NCBI RefSeq assembly: GCF_020102855.1
Contig: NZ_JADHZD010000025.1
Span: forward strand, 1 to 37,726
Direction of reading: 5' to 3'
DNA: 37,726 nt
From: Nocardioides lacusdianchii
Lineage (GTDB): Bacteria > Actinomycetota > Actinomycetes > Propionibacteriales > Nocardioidaceae
Shown: in pieces, positions 7,279 through 14,877 of the stretch
Position numbering within the stretch: position 1 is the first letter of the stretch
Layout: the number at the start of each line of letters is the position of its first letter
The notes under the pieces: model-generated
Seen by the model: the letters and a program-made list of their open reading frames with translations, nothing else
Database searches by the model: none
Told to the model about the DNA's origin: nothing
Made by a program: the position numbers and the translations under genes

Positions 7279-9123
7279 CTACTCGACCGTGACGGACTTG
7301 GCGAGGTTGCGCGGCTGGTCGACGTCGTGGCCGAGCTGGGTGGCGAGCTCGCACGCGAAGAGCTGCAGCGGCACCACCGCGACCAGCGGCTGGAGCAGCA
7401 CCGGCACCTGGGGCAGCGTGATCAGCACGTCGGCGTAGGGGACGATCGTGGTGTCGCCCTCCTCGGCCAGGCACAGCGTGCGGGCGCCACGGGCGCGCAC
7501 CTCCTGGATGCCGCTGAGCATCTTGTCGTGGAGCTGGTCGCGTCCGCGCGGCGGCACGACGCACAGGATCGGCAGGCCCTCCTCGACCAGCGCGATCGGG
7601 CCGTGCTTGAGCTCTCCGGCAGCGAAGCCCTCGGCGTGGAGGTAGGCGATCTCCTTGAGCTTCAGCGCACCCTCGAGCGCCACCGGGTAGCCCGCGTGGC
7701 GGCCCAGGAAGAGCACCGAGCGGCTGCCGACGTGGTCGCGCGCCAGGCCGTAGACCTGCTCGGCCTTGTCGAGGACGGTCTGGATGTGCTCGGGCATCTG
7801 GTCGAGCTGGTCCATGACCTGCGAGATCTCGTCGCCGAAGCGGGTGCCCTTGACCTGCGCGAGGTAGAGCGCGAGGAGGTAGCAGGCGACGAGCTGGGTC
7901 AGGAAGCCCTTGGTCGAGGCGACACCGATCTCGGGGCCGGCGTGGGTGTAGATCACGCCGTCGGACTCGCGCGGGATGGTCGAGCCGTTGGTGTTGCAGA
8001 TCGACAGCACCTTCGAGCGCTGCTCGCGGGCGTGGCGGATCGCCTGCAGGGTGTCGGCGGTCTCGCCGGACTGGCTGATCGCGACGACGAGGGTGTCGCT
8101 GGTGAGGATCGGGTCGCGGTAGCGGAACTCGCTCGCGAGCTCGACCTCCACCGGGATGCGGCACCAGTGCTCGATGGCGTACTTGGCCACCATGCCGGCG
8201 TAGAACGACGTGCCGGCCGCGATGATGATGATCTTGTCGACGTCGCGCAGGTCCTGGTCGGACAGCCGCATCTCGTCGAGCTGGAGCAACCCGTCGGTGC
8301 CGCGACGGCCCAGCAGCGAGTCTGCGACGGCGCGCGGCTGCTCGAAGATCTCCTTGCGCATGAACCAGTCGTGGCCGTCCTTCTCGGCGGCCGACAGGTC
8401 CCAGTCGACGTGGTAGCGGCGGCCCTCGGCGGGGGTGCCGTCGAAGCCGGAGACGCTCACGCCCTCGCGGGTGATGGTGACGACCTGGTCCTGGTCCAGC
8501 TCCATCGCCTCGCGGGTGTGCTCGATGAAGGCCGCGACGTCGGAGCCGAGGAAGTTCTCGCCCTCGCCGATGCCGACGACCAGGGGCGAGTTGCGGCGCG
8601 CGGCCACGACGCGGTCGGGGTCGTGGGCATCGATGGCGACCAGGGTGAAGGCGCCGCGGAGTCCGCGGCACACGTTCTGCATCGCGACGGTCAGGTCGAC
8701 GCCGGTCTCGAGCTGCTCCTCGAGCAGGTGCGCGGCGATCTCGGTGTCGGTGTCGGAGGCCATCTCGACGCCCTCGGACTCGAGGCGACCCCGGAGCTCG
8801 GCGAAGTTCTCGATGATGCCGTTGTGCACGAGCGCGACCCGGCGCGCGCGACCCAGGTGGGGGTGGGCGTTGCGGTCGGTCGGCGGGCCGTGGGTGGCCC
8901 AGCGGGTGTGCCCGATGCCGGTGGTGACCTGCGGCAGCGGCGACTCGGCGATGGCCTTCTCGAGGTTGGCCAGCTTGCCGGCGCGCTTGTCGGACACGAT
9001 CGCTCCCGCCTCGATCAGCGCGATCCCTGCGGAGTCGTAGCCCCGGTACTCCAGCCGCCTGAGGCCCTCGATCACCACGCCCTCGGCGGGCTTGTCACCT
9101 ACATATCCGACGATTCCGCACAT
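7279..9123 (-). CDS. glmS: Glutamine--fructose-6-phosphate aminotransferase (isomerizing)
   Basis: Makes glucosamine-6-phosphate from fructose-6-phosphate and glutamine, the first step to UDP-GlcNAc; GlmM, encoded in this window, does the next step. The 614-residue protein starts MCGIVGYVG, with Cys as the N-terminal nucleophile of the glutaminase domain (1 to about 240; GHTRWATHG and HNGIIENF). Two SIS sugar-isomerase domains follow (about 280-600; AAGTSFYAG, SQSGETADTL, CNTNGSTIPRESDGVIYTHAGPEIGVASTKGF) and it ends LAKSVTVE. The ATG at 9123 is fixed by the catalytic Cys. No Shine-Dalgarno is seen; a TAGACT box lies 8 bases upstream. Confidence 0.97.
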   Translation of the reverse strand: MCGIVGYVGDKPAEGVVIEGLRRLEYRGYDSAGIALIEAGAIVSDKRAGKLANLEKAIAESPLPQVTTGIGHTRWATHGPPTDRNAHPHLGRARRVALVHNGIIENFAELRGRLESEGVEMASDTDTEIAAHLLEEQLETGVDLTVAMQNVCRGLRGAFTLVAIDAHDPDRVVAARRNSPLVVGIGEGENFLGSDVAAFIEHTREAMELDQDQVVTITREGVSVSGFDGTPAEGRRYHVDWDLSAAEKDGHDWFMRKEIFEQPRAVADSLLGRRGTDGLLQLDEMRLSDQDLRDVDKIIIIAAGTSFYAGMVAKYAIEHWCRIPVEVELASEFRYRDPILTSDTLVVAISQSGETADTLQAIRHAREQRSKVLSICNTNGSTIPRESDGVIYTHAGPEIGVASTKGFLTQLVACYLLALYLAQVKGTRFGDEISQVMDQLDQMPEHIQTVLDKAEQVYGLARDHVGSRSVLFLGRHAGYPVALEGALKLKEIAYLHAEGFAAGELKHGPIALVEEGLPILCVVPPRGRDQLHDKMLSGIQEVRARGARTLCLAEEGDTTIVPYADVLITLPQVPVLLQPLVAVVPLQLFACELATQLGHDVDQPRNLAKSVTVE

Positions 9124-9131
9124 GGCCGGGG

Positions 9132-9181
9132 AGTCTATCGGCAGGGCGCTGCACGGCTGCGCGCCGCCGCGGTGCCACAAT
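9132..9181. promoter_or_regulatory. Divergent, possibly leaderless promoters of glmS and coaA
   Basis: For glmS (minus strand), TAGACT at 9137-9132 ends 8 bases before the ATG. For coaA (plus strand), CACAAT at 9176-9181 ends 7 bases before the ATG. Neither gene has a Shine-Dalgarno sequence. In actinobacteria a TANNNT box about 7-12 bases upstream of a start codon is typical of leaderless transcripts. The glmS box fits this consensus; the coaA box is a one-base deviation. No convincing -35 hexamers are visible. Confidence 0.4.
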
Positions 9182-9188
9182 CGCACCC

Positions 9189-10181
9189 ATGTCCGAGGTC
9201 CTGGAGCCGCACGGCGGCTCCGGCCACGGCGGCAACCACGCCGGCGAGGTCTCCCCCTACGTCGAGCTCGAGCGTGCCGCGTGGGCCCAGCTCGCCGGCA
9301 CGACCGAGACCAGCCTGACCCCCGACGAAGTCACCCGCCTCCGCGGCCTCGGCGACCAGCTCGACCTGCGCGAGATCGAGCAGGTCTACCTGCCGCTGTC
9401 GCGACTGCTCAGCCTCTACGTCGCGGCCAACTCCCGGCTCCACCGCGAGCAGGAGGAGTTCCTGCACCGCGTCACCCCGCCGCGTACGCCGTTCGTGATC
9501 GGCCTCGCCGGCTCGGTCGCCGTCGGCAAGTCCACCACCGCCCGCGTGCTGCAGCAGATGCTGGCGCACTGGCCCGAGCACCCCAACGTCGCGCTCGTCA
9601 CCACCGACGGCTTCCTGCTCCCCAACGCCGAGCTCGAGCGCCGCGGCCTGCTGCACCGCAAGGGCTTCCCGGAGTCGTACGACCGCCGCGCGCTGCTCAA
9701 GTTCGTCATCGACATCAAGTCCGGGCGCGACGAGGTCGAGGCCCCGATCTACTCCCACCTCGTCTACGACGTGCTGCCCGACGAGCGGGTCGTGGTCAAG
9801 CGCCCCGACATCGTCATCGTCGAGGGCCTCAACGTGCTCCAGCCCGCGCGGGTGCGCGAGGACGGCCGCACCGGCCTGGCCGTGAGCGACTTCTTCGACT
9901 TCTCCGTCTACGTCGACGCCGGGCTCGCCGACATCAAGCGGTGGTACGTCGACCGCTTCCTGCGCCTGCGCGAGACCGCCTTCCGCGACCCGGCGTCCTA
10001 CTTCCGCAAGTACGCCGCGCTCTCGCACGACGAGGCCGTCGACCAGGCCACCCGCATCTGGGACTCGATCAACGAGCCCAACCTCGTCCAGAACGTCGCC
10101 CCCACCCGCTCGCGCGCCAACCTGGTGCTGCGCAAGGACGCCGACCACTCGGTGCGCTACGTCCGCCTGCGCAAGCTCTGA
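9189..10181 (+). CDS. coaA: Type I pantothenate kinase
   Basis: Phosphorylates pantothenate, the first and usually rate-limiting step of CoA synthesis. The 330-residue protein has the bacterial type I architecture: P-loop GSVAVGKS at residues 108-115, VTTDGFLLPNAELERRGLLHRKGFPESYD, IVIVEGLNVLQ, and the C-terminal IWDSINEPNLVQNVAPTRSRANLVLRK. The residues before about 22 (Gly/His-rich) are not conserved. It is transcribed away from glmS with 65 bp between the starts, and ends before a large palindrome. Confidence 0.96.
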   Translation: MSEVLEPHGGSGHGGNHAGEVSPYVELERAAWAQLAGTTETSLTPDEVTRLRGLGDQLDLREIEQVYLPLSRLLSLYVAANSRLHREQEEFLHRVTPPRTPFVIGLAGSVAVGKSTTARVLQQMLAHWPEHPNVALVTTDGFLLPNAELERRGLLHRKGFPESYDRRALLKFVIDIKSGRDEVEAPIYSHLVYDVLPDERVVVKRPDIVIVEGLNVLQPARVREDGRTGLAVSDFFDFSVYVDAGLADIKRWYVDRFLRLRETAFRDPASYFRKYAALSHDEAVDQATRIWDSINEPNLVQNVAPTRSRANLVLRKDADHSVRYVRLRKL

Positions 10182-10239
10182 GGCGTACGCCGCTGCCGCG
10201 CGCGCGGCGTCCTGCTCCGCGCACCGCTGCGCTGGCGCA

Positions 10240-10283
10240 ACGTCATGGCGGGTGGTCGTCCGGGCGACCACCCGCCATGACGT
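10240..10283. repeat. 44-bp palindrome, copy 1 (possible bidirectional terminator)
   Basis: The left arm ACGTCATGGCGGGTGGTCGT is followed by CCGG and then the right arm; 21 of 22 base pairs match. It lies between the convergent ends of coaA and the DUF559 gene, where a bidirectional terminator would be useful. A second copy at 11364-11407 differs only at two central positions. A repeat of this size, duplicated within 1.2 kb, suggests a dispersed palindromic family as well as a terminator role. Confidence 0.7.
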
Positions 10284-10295
10284 ACGGACATGCGG

Positions 10296-11240
10296 TCATG
10301 CGGCCGACCGCCACCCACCGGCGCGGAGTCCGCGCTCGACCTGCTCGAAGAAGTCGTCGGCAGCCACGCGCAGTCCTAGGAGGGGCAGACGGAGCACGGT
10401 CGCTCCGGCGAGCGCGACGTCGTTCTGCCGCAGCGCGTCCGGGACGACCGTCGTGGCCCACGAGTGGTGGATCCCGTCGATCTCGACCACCAGGGCGAAG
10501 TCGTCCCAGCACACGTCGAGGTAGTAGCGCCCGTCCTTGCCTCGCCTGACTGTCTGGCGGGTCGGCTCGGGGAAGCCGCGACGGCGGCACTCGCGAGCGA
10601 AGTCGAGCTCACCCAGCGACCTGGCGCCGCCGACGAGGTCGAGCACCACGTCGTGCATCAACGGGCGTCGCTGGTCGCGGCGTACGTCGAGGAGCGCCTG
10701 CCCCAGCAGCGTCGCCGTTGTGAGGCCCTGCTGGACCGGCATGGTGAGCAGGAGCGCGGCCTGCTTGTCGCTGGCCGCCCACATGGCGGCGCGCACCGCC
10801 GCCACGGGCACCCTGGTCCGGGGCACTCCTGACGGGGCCCGGTCGTCGGCCGACCACCGCCGGGTCCGTCGGATGTCGAGACCTGTGCCGACCAACGGCT
10901 TGACGCCACGCGGCACCGAGACTCGCCGGCTCGCCACGTCGTAGTTCTGCAGCCCGGACGCAACGAGGGACGCCTCTGCGTCGAGCAGGGCTCGGTCGCC
11001 ACCCTCGAAGACGGCTGCCCAGTCGAGGCCCTCTTCGGAGACAGGACCGGTGTGCAGGCAGAGGGAGCGCGACCAGACGCGTTGCCAGCGATGGGCCCGG
11101 ACCTGCGCCCGCACCTCTCCGCGCGTGAGGCCCGCGTCGTACGCCTGGCGCCGCGACACCACACCTCCTTGGCGATCAGCCAGACGGGTGACCCGCCGCC
11201 GGGCCATCGAGCTGCGCCTCTTCGGAACCTCGTGCTCCAT
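10296..11240 (-). CDS. AbiEi-like N-terminal / DUF559 nuclease-like protein
   Basis: A 314-residue protein. The N-terminus (about 12-60; RVTRLADRQGGVVSRRQAYDAGLTRGEV) resembles the winged-helix start of AbiEi-family antitoxin-domain proteins. The C-terminal third resembles DUF559, a Vsr/PD-(D/E)xK-like fold: SLGELDFARECRRRGFPEPTRQ, then YYLDVCWDDFALVVEIDGIHH (Asp242, Glu253, Asp255 as candidate acidic residues). Many actinobacteria carry several such genes. No AbiEii toxin is adjacent, so a toxin-antitoxin role is not supported. Start at 11240 or the ATG at 11207; both are possible. It stands alone between two near-identical palindromes. Function unknown. Confidence 0.75.
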   Translation of the reverse strand: MEHEVPKRRSSMARRRVTRLADRQGGVVSRRQAYDAGLTRGEVRAQVRAHRWQRVWSRSLCLHTGPVSEEGLDWAAVFEGGDRALLDAEASLVASGLQNYDVASRRVSVPRGVKPLVGTGLDIRRTRRWSADDRAPSGVPRTRVPVAAVRAAMWAASDKQAALLLTMPVQQGLTTATLLGQALLDVRRDQRRPLMHDVVLDLVGGARSLGELDFARECRRRGFPEPTRQTVRRGKDGRYYLDVCWDDFALVVEIDGIHHSWATTVVPDALRQNDVALAGATVLRLPLLGLRVAADDFFEQVERGLRAGGWRSAA

Positions 11241-11348
11241 CCCGCCAGCGTGGAGCGACGTCGGTCCTCGTTCGACCCCGTCGTGCCCGGCCTGTGGAGG
11301 ACGGCGGTGAGCGCAGGACTGTGGACGTCTTCTGGCCCGGGACCGCAA

Positions 11349-11428
11349 GGCCCCGGCTGGGCGACGTCATGGCGGGTGGTCGTTCGAGCGACCACCCGCC
11401 ATGACGTCCGCTCTGCCGAGCCGGGGCC
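11349..11428. repeat. 44-bp palindrome, copy 2, with extra outer arms
   Basis: The core at 11364-11407 has the same 20-base arms as the copy at 10240 but a TCGA centre instead of CCGG. Outside it, GGCCCCGGCT (11349-11358) and AGCCGGGGCC (11419-11428) form another perfect 10-bp dyad. It lies between the divergent side of the DUF559 gene and the end of the minus-strand oxidoreductase gene, 6 bases past that gene's stop, so it could end that transcript. Confidence 0.7.
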
Positions 11429-11434
11429 GCCGGC

Positions 11435-12019
11435 TCAGGCGGTGGCGGCGGTGAAGCGCTGGCGGCGGTGCTGCGGCTGCTCGATCTCGTCGACGAGCAC
11501 GACGGCGTAGTCCTCGGCGCTGATGAAGTCGCCGGCCGGGGTGTCGAGCGCGGTGGCGTACGACCCGGTGCGCTCGCCGGGCGCGATCACCGGCGCGGGG
11601 CTGACGAAGGTCCAGTCGAGCGACTCCGGCGCGGCGCGGAAGAGGTCGAGGGCGGCGGCACCGGAGGTGGCCTCGGCCTTGTACTCCTCGGGGAAGCCGT
11701 CGGTGTCGAGGAGCGGGGTGCCGTCGGGGGTCAGCAGCGAGCCGGCGCCGCCGACGAAGAGGACGCGCGCCTCCCCCGCCTGCTCGATGAGGGTGGAGAC
11801 GGCAGCGAGCCAGGGCTCGTGCGACTCGCCGGTGCGGCTGGGACCGGTGGCGGAGACGACGACGTCGTGGGACTGCGCTGCGGTGTGTACGGCGTCGGCG
11901 TCGGCCAGGTCGCCGCCGGTCGAGCGGCTCAGCGCGGTGACCTCGTGGCCGCGGGCGGTGGCCTCGGCCGCGATGCGCGAGCCGACCATGCCGGTGGCGC
12001 CGAACAGGGCGATCTTCAT
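11435..12019 (-). CDS. NAD(P)-binding oxidoreductase (NmrA/SDR-like)
   Basis: A 194-residue protein with an atypical short-chain dehydrogenase/NAD(P)H-binding fold: MKIALFGATGMVGSRIAAEATARGHEV is the N-terminal GxxGxxG Rossmann motif, followed by DVVVSATGPS and RVLFVGGAGSL. It lacks a clear YxxxK catalytic pair, as is usual for NmrA-like and flavin-reductase-like members. The ATG at 12019 follows an AAGGAA ribosome binding site; the longer upstream open frame runs into the promoter. It is divergent from an HxlR regulator, a common pairing in which the regulator controls a stress or quinone/aldehyde-responsive reductase. Confidence 0.85.
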   Translation of the reverse strand: MKIALFGATGMVGSRIAAEATARGHEVTALSRSTGGDLADADAVHTAAQSHDVVVSATGPSRTGESHEPWLAAVSTLIEQAGEARVLFVGGAGSLLTPDGTPLLDTDGFPEEYKAEATSGAAALDLFRAAPESLDWTFVSPAPVIAPGERTGSYATALDTPAGDFISAEDYAVVLVDEIEQPQHRRQRFTAATA

Positions 12020-12051
12020 GAGGGTTCCTTCGGTCGTGGGTGACGGAGTTG

Positions 12052-12107
12052 ACAGTAACCATTGGTAACCAAGCACTTCAACGTGCTATAAGTACCTTGT
12101 GGTAACC
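12052..12107. promoter_or_regulatory. Divergent promoter and operator, oxidoreductase/hxlR
   Basis: Minus strand: -35 TTGAAG (12081-12076), 18-bp spacer, -10 TACTGT (12057-12052), serving the oxidoreductase. Plus strand: -10 TATAAG (12087-12092), serving hxlR, with TTGGTA as a weak -35 19 bp upstream. GTAACC is present three times (12055-12060, 12065-12070, 12102-12107); the first two are exactly 10 bp apart and embedded around the small dyad ACCA-T-TGGT. These boxes overlap both promoters, as expected for an autoregulating HxlR operator. The binding itself is inferred. Confidence 0.6.
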
Positions 12108-12476
12108 ATGGACCGCGGTGACGCCTTCGACCCCGACTGCCCGACCCGCGTGGTCCTCGACCGCATCGGCGACAAGTGGACCGTGCTGGTCATCGGCGCG
12201 CTGCGCGACGGGTCGCTGCGCTTCAGCGAGGTCCGCGCACGGGTAGGCGGTGTGGCGCCCAAGGTGCTCACCCAGACGCTGCGCGCGATGGAGCGCGACG
12301 GCCTGCTGACCCGCACCGTCCACGCCCAGGTGCCGCCACGGGTGGACTACGAGCTCACCGCGCTCGGCGCGTCGCTGACGGGGCCGATCGCGACCCTGAC
12401 CGACTGGGCCGAGACCCACCTCGGCCAGATCCTCGCCTCGCGCCGAGGCTACGACGACGCGGCCGAGGCACGCTGA
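12099..12476 (+). CDS. HxlR-family winged-helix transcriptional regulator
   Basis: A 125-residue protein, typical HxlR length: DPDCPTRVVLDRIGDKWTVLVIGALRDGSLRFSEVRARVGGVAPKVLTQTLRAMERDGLLTRTVHAQVPPRVDYELTALG. It has the Cys near the N-terminus (CPTR) that in many family members senses thiol-reactive or oxidising compounds. The wing and recognition helix are intact. Two starts are possible: the GTG at 12099, 6 bases after a TATAAG box (leaderless), or the ATG at 12108. It probably represses the divergent oxidoreductase. Its 3' end is 2 bp from the convergent GNAT gene. Confidence 0.93.
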   Translation: MVTMDRGDAFDPDCPTRVVLDRIGDKWTVLVIGALRDGSLRFSEVRARVGGVAPKVLTQTLRAMERDGLLTRTVHAQVPPRVDYELTALGASLTGPIATLTDWAETHLGQILASRRGYDDAAEAR

Positions 12477-12478
12477 GC

Positions 12479-13465
12479 TCACAGCTTCTTCTGCAGCTCC
12501 AGCAGCGTCTCGATCGTGCGATAGCCGAGGGCGTCGTTGACGGCGTTCATGTGGGTGTTCACCTCGGCGTTGGAGGTGTCGAGGGTGAGCAGCCCGGGGT
12601 ACGCCGCCAGCGCCAGGTCGTGCGTCGCCAGCTTGAGCGCCAGCCCCAGCCGGTGCCCGCGGTGGGCCGGGTCGACGATCGTGATCCCGACCTGCGCGTG
12701 CTCGTGGTCGGTGTCGTCGACACGTACGTCGGACACGCCGGCCACCTCGCCGTCGGGCGCGACCGCGAGGGCGGTGTGCACGTGACGGCCGGTCGCGACC
12801 TGTCGCTGCTCGGCGTCGCGGATGCGTTCGACGCTCCACTCCGAGTCCTCGAGGTCGAGGTCGCCGAGCGGGATCTCCGACAGCAGCATGCCGAGCAGGC
12901 GTCCGAAGGACTCGACGTGCTCGTCGGGGCAGACCGTGTCGAAGGTGACGATGCGGTGCCCGCTCGGGTCGACGGTGAGCGCCGCGCGCCGCTCGCGGTA
13001 GTCGGCGAGCGTGAGCTCCTTGATCGACTCCCGACTGGCAACAGCGAAGCCACGCGCCGCCGCGAACGCCTCGGCCGGCGCGGTGCCGCCCGGCGGCAGG
13101 TAGGCCTCGCCCGTCAGCGTCGTACGCCCGTGCCCGGCGGCGAGGACCTCGACCTCCGCCAGGAGGGCCGAGCCGATCCCCTGCCTGCGGCGCGCGACGT
13201 CGACGTAGACCGCGGAGCCGGCGAGGTGGAGGTTGTCGCGCGAGGGCAGGATCGCCATGCCGGCACCCACCATCTCGCGGCCGTCGATGGCACTGAGCAG
13301 GGTCACGTCGCGCTCGGGGTTGGGCGCGGGCAGCGAGACCCGGCTCTGCTCCCACAGCGGCCACGGCTTGCCCGGACGGTCCGCGGTGGCGTCGTGCCCC
13401 ACCTGCCACCAGGCGCGGAGCGCAGCCTCGTTGCGCGGGTTGATCTGCTCGATGTCGACAGCCAC
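12479..13465 (-). CDS. Tandem-GNAT acetyltransferase
   Basis: A 328-residue protein with two GNAT domains. The N-terminal one (about 1-165) has the full acetyl-CoA motif VYVDVARRRQGIGSALLAEVE. The C-terminal one (about 170-328) has VDPAHRGHRLGLALKLATHDLA and ends NAVNDALGYRTIETLLELQ. The two-domain plan is shared with mycothiol synthase MshD, but this protein also resembles many general actinobacterial tandem GNATs, so I do not assign mshD. It follows glmM by 46 bp on the same strand and may be the tail of the rplM-rpsI-glmM operon. Confidence 0.88.
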   Translation of the reverse strand: MAVDIEQINPRNEAALRAWWQVGHDATADRPGKPWPLWEQSRVSLPAPNPERDVTLLSAIDGREMVGAGMAILPSRDNLHLAGSAVYVDVARRRQGIGSALLAEVEVLAAGHGRTTLTGEAYLPPGGTAPAEAFAAARGFAVASRESIKELTLADYRERRAALTVDPSGHRIVTFDTVCPDEHVESFGRLLGMLLSEIPLGDLDLEDSEWSVERIRDAEQRQVATGRHVHTALAVAPDGEVAGVSDVRVDDTDHEHAQVGITIVDPAHRGHRLGLALKLATHDLALAAYPGLLTLDTSNAEVNTHMNAVNDALGYRTIETLLELQKKL

Positions 13466-13511
13466 GCCGCGACGGTAGCGGCGGGCCGCACGGCCGTCAC
13501 CCCGATATCGC

Positions 13512-14858
13512 TCAGAGCGTGAGCTGGGCCTTCACCACGTCGGCGAGACGCGTCGCGACGCCCTGTGCCTCGTCATGGGTGGGCGCCTCGACCATCACGC
13601 GCACGATCGGCTCGGTGCCCGAGGGGCGCAGCAGGATCCGGCCCCGGTCGCCCAGCACCGCCTCCTCCTCGGCCACCGCGGCAGCAAGCACGGCGTCCTC
13701 GTCGGCACGGGACTTGTCGACCCCGCCGACGTTGAGCAGCACCTGCGGCAGCCGGGTCATCACCGACGCGAGGTCGGCGAGCGAGCGGCCGGTGGTGGCC
13801 ATCCGCTCCATCACGTGGAGCGTGGTGAGGATGCCGTCGCCGGTCGTGGCGTGGTCGCTGAGGATGACGTGGCCGGACTGCTCCCCACCGAGGGAGTAGC
13901 CGGAGACCTTCATCGCCTCGAGGACGTAGCGGTCACCGACCTTCGTCTGGCGTACGCCGACGTCGTTGGCGCGCAGCGCCTGCACGAAGCCGAGGTTGCT
14001 CATCACCGTGGCGACGACGGTGTCCTTGGCCAGGCGGCCCTGGTCGCGCAGCGAGAGGGCGAGGATCGCGAGGATCTGGTCGCCGTCGACGATGTTGCCG
14101 TCGGCGTCGACCGCCAGGCACCGGTCGGCGTCGCCGTCGAGCGCGAAGCCGGCGTGGGCGCCGTGCTCGAGGACCGCGGCCTGGAGCGAGCCCATGTGGG
14201 TCGAGCCGCAGTCGTCGTTGATGTTCAGGCCGTCGGGGTCGGCGTGGATCGCGATGACCGTCGCACCAGCGTCCTCCAGTGCCCGCGGGCCGGCCGCGTG
14301 CGCGGCGCCCTCGGCGCAGTCGAGGACGACCTTCAGCCCGACGAGCGGGTGGGTGATCGTGCTCTCGAGGTGGGCGGCGTACTCCGCCACCGCGGTGTCG
14401 TAGGTCGTGACCCGGCCGACGCGACCGCCGGTGGGCCGCTCCCACGGCTCACCCATGCGGCGCTCGATCGCGATCTCGATCGCGTCGTCGAGCTTGTGGC
14501 CGCCACGGGCGAGGAACTTGATGCCGTTGTCGGGCATGGGGTTGTGCGAGGCGGACAGCATCACGCCGAGGTCGGCACCGAGCCGGTCAGTCATGTAGGC
14601 CACGCCGGGGGTGGGCAGCACGCCGAGCAGGAGCACGTCGACCCCCGCCGAGGCGAGGCCCGCGACGACCGCCGCCTCGAGGAACTGCCCGGAGATGCGC
14701 GTGTCCCGACCCACCACGGCGAGGGGGCGATGGCCCTCGAACTCGCCGCGGTCGGCCAGGACGTGTGCGGCACAGACGGAGAGGTCCAGGGCCAGCTCTG
14801 CCGTGAGATCGGCGTTCGCCAGGCCCCGGACCCCGTCCGTGCCGAAGAGTCGCGTCAA
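13512..14858 (-). CDS. glmM: Phosphoglucosamine mutase
   Basis: Converts glucosamine-6-phosphate to glucosamine-1-phosphate, following GlmS on the route to UDP-GlcNAc. The 448-residue protein starts MTRLFGTDGVRGLAN, carries the phosphoserine loop LSASHNPMPDNGIKF (active serine in SASHNP, about residue 104), the Mg loop DGDADRCL, the sugar-specificity loop GGEQSGHVI and the phosphate-binding RPSGTEPIVRVMVEA. It starts 19 bp after the rpsI stop, an arrangement (rplM-rpsI-glmM) conserved across actinobacteria that links ribosome and wall-precursor expression. Confidence 0.97.
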   Translation of the reverse strand: MTRLFGTDGVRGLANADLTAELALDLSVCAAHVLADRGEFEGHRPLAVVGRDTRISGQFLEAAVVAGLASAGVDVLLLGVLPTPGVAYMTDRLGADLGVMLSASHNPMPDNGIKFLARGGHKLDDAIEIAIERRMGEPWERPTGGRVGRVTTYDTAVAEYAAHLESTITHPLVGLKVVLDCAEGAAHAAGPRALEDAGATVIAIHADPDGLNINDDCGSTHMGSLQAAVLEHGAHAGFALDGDADRCLAVDADGNIVDGDQILAILALSLRDQGRLAKDTVVATVMSNLGFVQALRANDVGVRQTKVGDRYVLEAMKVSGYSLGGEQSGHVILSDHATTGDGILTTLHVMERMATTGRSLADLASVMTRLPQVLLNVGGVDKSRADEDAVLAAAVAEEEAVLGDRGRILLRPSGTEPIVRVMVEAPTHDEAQGVATRLADVVKAQLTL

Positions 14859-14877
14859 GGAACGAGACCCTGGGAGA

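Noticed and set aside
6860..8671. Extension of the nnr frame far upstream through acpS and glmS
   Set aside because: The upstream part is Arg/Pro-rich shadow of glmS and acpS, both clearly real. The conserved Nnr fold begins at the GTG at 6859.
10296..11240. AbiE toxin-antitoxin system
   Set aside because: No AbiEii nucleotidyltransferase gene is adjacent, and the C-terminus is DUF559-like rather than an antitoxin domain.
10252..11510. Short open frames starting in the palindromes (reading like MVxRxTTRHDV)
   Set aside because: They are generated by the palindrome arms themselves, occur on both strands and have no homologous continuation; they are products of the repeat, not genes.
12479..13465. 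Mycothiol synthase (mshD)
   Set aside because: The double GNAT plan fits, but the sequence lacks features I can tie specifically to MshD and the genomic context is different.
12176..13522. Long plus-strand open frame running through hxlR and the tandem GNAT gene
   Set aside because: It is antisense to a well-supported GNAT protein and out of frame with hxlR; its composition (Arg/Gly/Ala/Asp-rich, low complexity) is that of a high-GC shadow.
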